From: Ciona intestinalis
Taxonomy: Eukaryota > Chordata > Ascidiacea > Phlebobranchia > Cionidae
Direction of reading: 5' to 3'
NCBI RefSeq assembly: GCF_000224145.3
Contig: NC_020176.2
Span: 4,377,825-4,441,824, forward strand
Length of the DNA: 64,000 nt
The notes beneath the pieces are model-generated. The model did no database searches and was not told the DNA's origin. It saw only the letters and a program-made list of their open reading frames with translations. Both the position numbers and the translations under genes were made by a program. Of the stretch, positions 57,116 to 64,000 are shown piece after piece. Every line of letters starts with the position of its first letter. Positions within the stretch are counted from its first letter, which is position 1.

Positions 57116-60100
57116 ATGGAGACCGATGCGTTAGATTTAACCAACATAAGCGACTCAACTACGTTAAACCCCAACCCATGGTCTACGAGACCCCTCGCAC
57201 AACAGATCGTTGAAATGATTTATCTGGTGATCGTCATGACAGTTGGATCGATCGGGAACATGTTAGTGGTCGCTGCTATCGTAATAAGGAAGAAAGTTCA
57301 TGTTTATGGAAACATTTTCATCATAAACCTCGCTGTGGCTGATCTTATGGTGAGTTATGGCATTGAAACTGAGGTGTATATGAGAAGACACACATGTTGT
57401 AACTCGACAGTGAGCATGAGGTGTATGAATACACCATGTGTCTGGTGTATAAGAAGACACCCATGTTATAACTTGACAGTGAGCATGAGGTGTATGAATA
57501 CACCATGTGTGTCTGGTGTATAAGAAGACACCCGTGCTATAAATTGACAGTGAGCATGAGGTGTATGAATACAATAAGTTAACTAATCTAGAAAATCTTT
57601 TCTACATCAAAAACTCTCCTTTTTACATTTTAAAAAGATTCGTGCCAAGCCACATTAACGACTACACGACTTTTAATTAAACGTTTTAATCGTGTGTTCG
57701 CAGCGACGGCTTCATGCGCGGCAAAACCTTAGAAACTATGATTGCTTGACCTATCACTAAACTAAGCTACAATTGTTTTAAGCAGGCGTTCGCGATTATT
57801 AACCGCGTGGTCACGTATACAGAACACGTAGTGCGCATTACATAGTTGAGAAGGAATGAACAAATAAGTAAATGTTATATAACGTTCATTAAAATTTCCG
57901 AGAAATATGTGGACGCCGATAAGGGCAAACCAGACCGTAGCGATCAAGGGTTTAAACAAAGGGCTATTATGTCCACCACAGTAGGATAGGCAGCTTAGGT
58001 TTTTCAGCTAAATAGTCTATTCTAGGAGGGGGGCACCTTTGCACATAATATCTAATTATCCTATTTGTATTTTAAACAATTAACAACGGTCTCTGGAAGC
58101 CGTGAGAATACAGTTTTATACCTATTTGAATGTTCTTTGCTTACTACCAAATGGGACCAGAAATAGAATGAAAAGATGTTCCATCTTACCCCTATATAAA
58201 TACACAGGTGGTCATGGTACTGGTACCAAGCGTACTCTCCAACGTCATAGCGAACGAGAACACCCTACCAGATATCCCGTGTCGTATTATCGGTTTTATG
58301 ATGTCTGTGACGTGTTCATGTTCAATCCATAACCTGACAGCAGTCTCAGTAAACAGGTAAATAACTATTTGTGAAAACAACAATTCTTGCCTAAACCCCA
58401 AGTTCCATGTCTGCCTCGCTGTAGGACGCCATCCATTCATATATATTAAACTATTTTACCTTCTTTGCCTGGATTCGAACCCTGTAACTTACACGAGAAT
58501 GACTTTATTAGTGCATGTTTTAGGGTGTCATGCCTTTTATTATATTGGTAATTATGTTACAACCATAAGCGTGTTATAACGACTCTAGTTTTGCCATTAT
58601 TACGCCCGTTTTCAATTTTTTTCACCCCAACCTTCGTTATACTGTCACAAGGATTATGAATAAAGTAAAAACATTAAGTAATAATTATTCCATGTATATA
58701 TATATGGTAGGGTGGGGGGGGGGAGATGATCGTGTTTTAAACAATTAAATAGGTCAATGAGAGTCGTGAGAATTCGGTTTTATAATTCTTTAAACGATGT
58801 TTGTTTAGTTCCAAATGAGACGAGAAAATAGAATGCACCTGTGTCCCATTTTTCCCACCCTAATATATATACACTGTTTCTAATGTTTGTTAAATTTGAT
58901 AATTTTTGCCTTTTTATTCTATTTTCAAATCTCTGAGAGAAGAATAAATAAATAATAAACCACAGAATAACAACATGGGCTCACTCGTGCCCCCATGTAT
59001 TCCTAACTATGATCTTTCCCATGGAAAATCACACACGTAACCTCCAATATTAATTTTTAATTCGACGTAAATTTCCAGATACTGGGCTGTAGTTCGGTCA
59101 ATTTTTAATTCGACGTAAATTTCCAGATACTGGGCTGTAGTTCGGTCATCGTCGTATTCCAGGGTATTCTCAAATAGGAACACGGTAATATTCGTTATTG
59201 CTATTTGGTTGTGGTCGATCATTCTATTCGTACCTTCAATACCTCTGACGGGGAAGCCGTAAGTTTGTAACCTTGTAAGAGAGATGGGACACCTTTAACG
59301 CATAATATCTAAATATCCTGATGGAGTTTTAAACAATTAACAGCAGTCTATAGGAGTCTTGAGGATACGGTTTATTAATTCTTTGAGTGTTCTTTGTTTA
59401 CTACCAAATGGGACGATAAAATAAAATAAAAAAGTGTCCCATCTTTCCCACCCTACTATATATCAACCCTATTTAAAAGATAAAAATATGGTGTTAATAA
59501 AATTAAATTCTATCCAGATACGATCCAAAGATCATGGAATGTTTGTGGGACGACCAGTTCTCACGCTTGTACACAGTTGTTCTGGTTGTTGTTGTGATTA
59601 TGTTCCCGCTGATAACTATCTGTGTATGCTACTGGAAACTGTACAAGTAGGCGTGGAAAAATTTGCATACAAATATTTAGTTCTAAGTTTTCTTAGAACA
59701 AACAATATTACGTAATCTAACGAGTATAACAATATTGACGACTTGTGAGAAATATTTTATCGTCTCCATGATAGCTCGACACTGCCACATTGTGGGCGTA
59801 TGTGTCCTTGGACAGGACACTTAACAGCAATTGCTATAACTAAATAGTTCTTTGTAGACTTTTTAACTTTTTTAGCAACGAAAGATTTACCTCATACAAA
59901 AAAAAACGTCATATCGAAAACCTTACGTCACGATTTTGGATTTGTTTCAACATAAACATCTTATACAGGAACGTTCGTAAAGGGGGAGTGTGGTTCAAAA
60001 AGCAACAAGAATCCACTCGTGTGCGGCAACCGATCAAGAAAAACGATAACCATGTTTATAGAAGAGAAATTCGTCTTTTGAAGACATTGGCGGTTGCTAT

Positions 60101-61783
60101 CCTCGCTTATGTTATATGTTGGCTGCCTTACGGGATGTGTATTATAATTGACCCAATCAATATACCAGCGCTACCCAAGAAAGTAAGATATAACAGAGTG
60201 GGAAAGATGGGAAACATTTTTTTTTTTTTTCTTGTACAATTTGGTAAACAAAAAAATATTAAAACCGTGTCCTCACGACTCTCAAGTTTTATAATTTCGA
60301 TTTTATAATTCTGTAAATGTTTTTTGTTTACCAGCAAATACGATGATATCCACCATAAATTTATGAAGATAGGGTCGTTGATGTATTTGAGTTAAACTTT
60401 GTTTTGCAGATCTTTGGGTGGATGGCGTTCACAAACTCGTCTGTAAACTTCGTGATATACGGGGTCATGAACCCTAGCTATAGAAGGGGGTATGTGGAAG
60501 TCATACGGAAGATATGCAATAAAGCAGAGAAGTAAGCTATATTACTATTTATATGTATAGTAGGGCGGGGGAGATGGGACACCTTTTCATTCTAATTTCT
60601 CTTACCAACTGTTAGTAAACTAAGAAATTTCAAAGAATAATAAAATCGTATCCTCACGACTCCCTTAGACTGTTGTTTAAAACACGATCGGAATATTTGG
60701 ACATTATGTGTTCAAGGTGTCCTATCCTCCCCCACCCTACTATACTATCTTCTTTCGCTAAGTCTTTCTGGTTTAAGAGTTCGGCAAATCATTGTGATAT
60801 CAAAACAACCGTTTGACAGCTTCGGAATTTAAGTGCTTTAAAAATTACGAAAAAAAAATAATTTTAAAACAGAAGGAATTTTTCCGATGTTATATCGTCA
60901 CAAGAAAGGCAGGAATCGCAAAAGCCGCGTTGTGTTTCTATTATTCATGTACCGCGACCCCGCAAGGATTAACGCTGACCTGGGATAATCCTTTAAAAAG
61001 TTGAGAGCTAGCAATGCAGGTATATATATTGATGTCGTTATTTTACTCTTTTTTATTTCCAGATACCCTGCAAGCAAGGGCAGCGACTTCTCCAACAATT
61101 CTTTTCGAAACTCGACGTTAATTACGGTAAATATGAACCCGAATTATTCCGCATTTTTAACCTGATATGCTTCAACACGACCTTTATACGATTTCGTCAT
61201 TATTTGCAAAAGGAAGAGATTTCTACACAGTAGGATGGGGGGAGATGAGACACTTTTAGCGCATAATATCTAAACATCTTTTTAAATGTCATTTGTTTAC
61301 TTCCAAAAGAGACGAGAAAATAAAAGAAAAAAAAGGTGTTCCATCTTTCCCCACCCTACTAAACCTCCTTGTTCACGTAAAGTTAAGTAGGAACCATTTT
61401 AATGGCTGAATGTTTCACACATGTTTAAAGCTAGGAATGCGAACTTGCACAAGGAACCGAAATTCCAAGTTCCTACTCTAAGAGTGGGGTAAGATGGGAC
61501 ATGTTTTATTCTTCTTTACTGTCCCATTTGGTTGTAAACAACTAAAACGACTTCAAAATAACACTGCTGATTGTTCGAAATACAATAGGAAATATTTCAA
61601 GTGCTAACAGTATCCCATCTTACCCTACAGTATACTATATATTTATTTATCGCAAACAACGTTTCTCATCTACAGAACTTTCAACGGACAACATTAGATA
61701 AAGCGGGGACGAATAAACGAACACCGTTAGCCGTAAAATGTCTTCGCCCAAGCCCAGCCAAGGTTGGGATTGTTTCTTCTTGA
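57116..61783 (+). CDS. melatonin-receptor-like class A GPCR
   Basis: Eight exons: 57116-57349, 58208-58356, 59127-59258, 59518-59646, 59969-60182, 60410-60531, 61063-61126 and 61676-61783. All phases agree and the product is 383 residues. An N-glycosylation site (NIS, residue 10) precedes TM1. TM2 has LAVADLM. The TM3 cysteine is in DIPCRIIG and pairs with ECL2 Cys in DPKIMECLW. The DRY motif reads NRY (SVNRYWAVV), as in melatonin receptors. TM5 is VVLVVVVIMFPLITICVCYW, TM6 has CWLPYG, and TM7 reads NSSVNFVIYGVMNPSYRRGY. NRY, YDP..-C in ECL2 and the N-x-x-IY TM7 form together point to the melatonin-like group. The ligand is unproven and an orphan receptor is possible. Exon 3 uses the second of two duplicated acceptors. 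Every intron contains a repeat. Confidence 0.9.
57366..57578 (+). repeat. minisatellite, 71-bp unit, 3 copies, in GPCR intron 1
   Basis: Three units (GACAGTGAGCATGAGGTGTA, then TGAATACACCATGTG, TCTGGTGTATAAGAAGACAC, CCATGTTATAACTT) start about 16 bp inside intron 1. Same unit as 5347-7146. Confidence 0.93.
58020..58197 (+). mobile_element. MITE copy, worn ends
   Basis: Forward, in GPCR intron 1, ending about 10 bp before the exon 2 acceptor. The core GTGAGAATACAGTTTTATA and ATGTTCTTTGCTTACTACCA is kept. Confidence 0.78.
58704..58866 (+). mobile_element. MITE, left-shortened
   Basis: GPCR intron 2. TATGGTAGGGTGGGG jumps straight to ATGATCGTGTTTTAAACAAT. The right end is CATTTTTCCCACCCTAATAT. 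Confidence 0.8.
59053..59148 (+). repeat. 48-bp tandem duplication spanning a 3' splice site
   Basis: The segments 59053-59100 and 59101-59148 are identical, each reading ATTTTTAATTCGACGTAAAT, TTCCAGATACTGGGCTGTAG, TTCGGTCA. Each carries a full acceptor (TTTCCAG) plus the first 22 bases of GPCR exon 3. Only the second acceptor (exon start 59127) keeps the reading frame. From the first, translation would meet TAA within the duplicated intron part. Confidence 0.97.
59275..59460 (+). mobile_element. MITE copy
   Basis: GPCR intron 3. The left TIR is partly lost (GTAAGAGAGATGGGACACCT), the core is complete, and the right end is CATCTTTCCCACCCTACTAT. Confidence 0.85.
59786..59880 (+). repeat. SINE-like fragment
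   Basis: GPCR intron 4. TATGTGTCCTTGGACAGGAC then ACTTAACAGCAATTGCTATA is the best-kept copy of the shared SINE block. Confidence 0.5.
60189..60354. mobile_element. MITE, rearranged
   Basis: It starts AACAGAGTGGGAAAGATGGG only six bases inside intron 5 of the GPCR. A reverse core (AAAACCGTGTCCTCACGACT) switches to a forward core (ATAATTCTGTAAATGTTTTT), so two copies have fused. Confidence 0.65.
60557..60744 (-). mobile_element. MITE copy
   Basis: GPCR intron 6, reverse. TATAGTAGGGCGGGGGAGAT opens it and TATCCTCCCCCACCCTACTA closes it. Confidence 0.88.
61227..61362 (+). mobile_element. MITE, internally deleted
   Basis: GPCR intron 7. CAGTAGGATGGGGGGAGATG, then a jump from AATATCTAAACATC to TTTTTAAATGTCATTTGTTT. 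The right end is CATCTTTCCCCACCCTACTA. Confidence 0.82.
61478..61638 (-). mobile_element. MITE copy, GTGGGGTAA variant
   Basis: GPCR intron 7, reverse. TAAGAGTGGGGTAAGATGGG opens it and CATCTTACCCTACAGTATAC closes it, about 40 bp before the last exon. Confidence 0.78.
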
Positions 61784-62369
61784 AACATTTTGAAAACATT
61801 TGCTGACGTCACGATTATTGTGGACCAAGTTAAAACATGTGCTGATGACGTTTGGTTTTACCATTGAGGTTGCAGGTTTTATTACTTCACCTGGAGAACT
61901 TTATTTAGAAAATACAATAACACCTTCTACGTCACGGAATGTAACACGTTATGGATGTATTGCGAAAACTATAAAACACCTTCTATATAAAGTTAAAGAC
62001 TTGGTGAATTTTCGCAGTAAAATATTTTAAAATGTGTTGAATGATTCACCTAAAAGCGCAAAAACAATTGAATCGCAGACCTATCAAAGCGACGAACCAA
62101 CAAAGCAATTACAGACTTGTTTTTCTAGTTATTGCCTTACAACGTTAATCCAGTAACGCGCCATAAATAATGTACAACTCAATTGATACGGAAGATTCGG
62201 TAAGACTGGGTAGAATACGAATCTTGTATTACAAGATTAGGAAACGTTCGATCCGTATTTTTCTCTCCTTCTATATAGGTAAGATCCTACAGCGAGCAAG
62301 GGACCTATGAGTTAGACCAAAGTTGGCTCTTTCTGTTTCATAGTTTCGTTTTAGTGCTCATTAACGTAT

Positions 62370-62668
62370 AATAAGAAGACACCCAGGTTATAACGTGGCA
62401 GTGAGCATAAGGTGTATGAATACACCATGTGTGTCTGGTGTATAAGAAGACACCCATGTTATAACTCGACAGTGAGCATGAGGTGTATGAATACACCAAG
62501 TGTGTCTGGTGTATAAGAAGACACCCATGTTATATAACTCGACAGTGAGCATGAGGTGTATGAATACACCATGTGTGTCTGATGTATAAGAAGTCACCCA
62601 CGTTATAACTTGACAGTGAGCATGGGGTGTATAAGAAGACACCCGTGTTAAAACTAGTGAGCATGAGG
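62370..62668 (+). repeat. minisatellite, 71-bp unit, about 4 copies
   Basis: Units with AGTGAGCATGAGGTGTATGA, ATACACCATGTGTGTCTG and GTGTATAAGAAGACACCC, some truncated. Intergenic, 3' of the GPCR. The last copies are the most degraded. Confidence 0.92.
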
Positions 62669-63412
62669 TGCGACATAACAAAACTGCCGATTCCGTACCA
62701 TTTTCCACTTGAACGCAAATACAAACGCAGAACCGGCCATGTTGTAACATACGGTGTAGATAGGTTTGCATTTTAATAAATAATAATATAAACGATCGCC
62801 ATGCAAGGACAATTGCGTTTCATTATCGCTCGTACTTGCTGCTAATGGTAATCGACTTCGTGGTTTGGCTTTTAAATATTCATTACCGACGTATGCATTA
62901 ACTACTTATGTACAAATACATACATAATGCTTCCTAATGCTTAAGTGATGTATACTAAGGTATACAGTACGTGGGGTTAATAGCAAAGCATTGTTGCCCG
63001 AATTCGCGTATTTAATGACGTCAGCACAGTCGGGTACGTGACGTAATCTTAATCAGCATTTTCGCGCCGCGGTGGGAGTCATTTCTCGTCTTTTCTCTTT
63101 TTACTTCCCTTTCTCGTTTTAGTCAAAACAAGCAAATAAGAAATCGAGTTTACTTTATTTAAACAGCGAGACGAGATTCGTGCTTTGAATACTTACTCAG
63201 GAACCTTCGCGTTAGAGGTAGCGGAATTTGGCCGATTAAAAAATCGCATTTGCTGTTAATACAGCAGCTTATAAGCGATGAGGTGTACAAGTAATATTGA
63301 TATTGCAAAGGTTATAAATAGAAATGCATTTTGTTTTAGATTTAGTAACAAATCTTTCAAGATTAGGTTAAGATTAGGTTAACTTAAGATGCGTGTTTGC
63401 GTTATTGTTGTT

Positions 63413-63611
63413 GTATAGCAGGGTGGAGAAGATATAGGACACCTTTTTATTCTATTTTCTCGTCCCTATTTGGTAGTAAATAAAGACCATTTGGTAAATT
63501 ATAAAACTGTATCCTTGCGACTCCCATAGACCGTTGTAAATTGTTTAAAACAAGATCAGGATATTTGGATATTATGTGGTAAGGTGTCCCGTCTTACCCC
63601 ACAGTACTATA
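63413..63611 (-). mobile_element. MITE copy
   Basis: Reverse, near full length. TATAGCAGGGTGGAGAAGAT opens it and the variant terminus CTTACCCCACAGTACTATA closes it. Confidence 0.87.
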
Positions 63612-64000
63612 TGTGTGGACACCAATTTGCTCATTGGTAGCATTGCGTTTATGGTGACTTGTCGGCATCTACGTCAATACAGACAACCGCCGACGTTTAT
63701 ATGGGTCGTTTATAAACTTGTTTAGTAGACAGTCACACGTTTATTCGTTCATTGTGTATTTACAAATCGAACATTATGCTCATTTCACTTATAATGTATT
63801 TCTGCTAAATCAGTAAACGTTATATTGTTTTATAAAAAATTGTTTCTCGTTAAAATAACTGTTCGTTTGTCGATATATCCCGTATTTTCGTTTTAACTTT
63901 TTTAATCGTTACTACCGTAATTGAAGAGTCATATAAAAGTAATAGTTTTTATTATTACGTTTATTTACAGTATTGCTGTGGTTAGGAATCCACAAGCATG

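Larger units (their letters stand above)
61784..64000. other. GPCR 3' flank and intergenic DNA to window end
   Basis: Apart from the listed minisatellite and MITE, no gene was recognised. The frame 61800-62030 has no relatives I know. A GC-richer patch at 63010-63080 contains TGACGTCAGC, TACGTGACGTAATC and TCGCGCCGCGGTGGG and could be a promoter for a gene beyond the right edge. Confidence 0.4.

Overview
The window is animal genomic DNA, most likely from a solitary ascidian of the Ciona type. It is about 35% GC, with compact genes split by small GT-AG introns. It also holds an intronless FoxA gene, very dense short palindromic transposons, and a mix of chordate gene families. Species assignment is inference; no database was searched. 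There is one assembly gap (53500-53874). Layout: (1) 1-7581 holds a divergent pair. On the minus strand is a PH-domain protein of evectin (PLEKHB) type that runs off the left edge. On the plus strand is a ten-exon PLP-dependent cysteine synthase with a mitochondrial-type presequence; its last intron carries about 25 tandem copies of a 71-bp unit. (2) 8171-8252 is tRNA-Leu(AAG). (3) 8253-25122 is a 17-kb stretch without a convincing gene, dotted with copies of one MITE. (4) 25123-26886 is the FoxA (HNF3/forkhead) gene on the minus strand, followed by about 4.3 kb of upstream non-coding DNA. (5) 31180-36912 is bracketed by two identical tRNA-Ala(AGC) genes. Between them lie degenerate local duplications rich in TGACGT motifs, a 28-bp tandem array and a roughly 100-bp degenerate array. 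(6) 38198-38444 is a shrunken DNA transposon with a trace of transposase C-terminus. (7) 38512-42884 holds two minus-strand genes: a TMEM179-like four-pass membrane protein, and a tiny three-exon gene for an unrecognised 78-residue secreted four-cysteine protein. (8) 45828-52910 holds calcineurin B (plus), MED29 (minus) and AVEN (plus), the last two head to head. (9) 53014-54396 is a non-autonomous hAT-like element with a perfect 8-bp target-site duplication. (10) 57116-61783 is an eight-exon melatonin-receptor-like GPCR in which every intron holds a repeat and one 3' splice site lies inside a 48-bp tandem duplication. The rest, to 64000, is non-coding with one more 71-bp-unit array and a MITE. 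No operon-like or defence-type system is visible; the genes look functionally unrelated (trafficking, sulfur metabolism, development, calcium signalling, transcription, apoptosis, receptor signalling). The most unusual items are the secreted peptide gene, the duplicated splice acceptor, the repeated seeding of one minisatellite in three introns, and the animal cysteine synthase. All multi-exon models were built by hand from open frames, splice consensus and phase agreement, and no transcript evidence was available.
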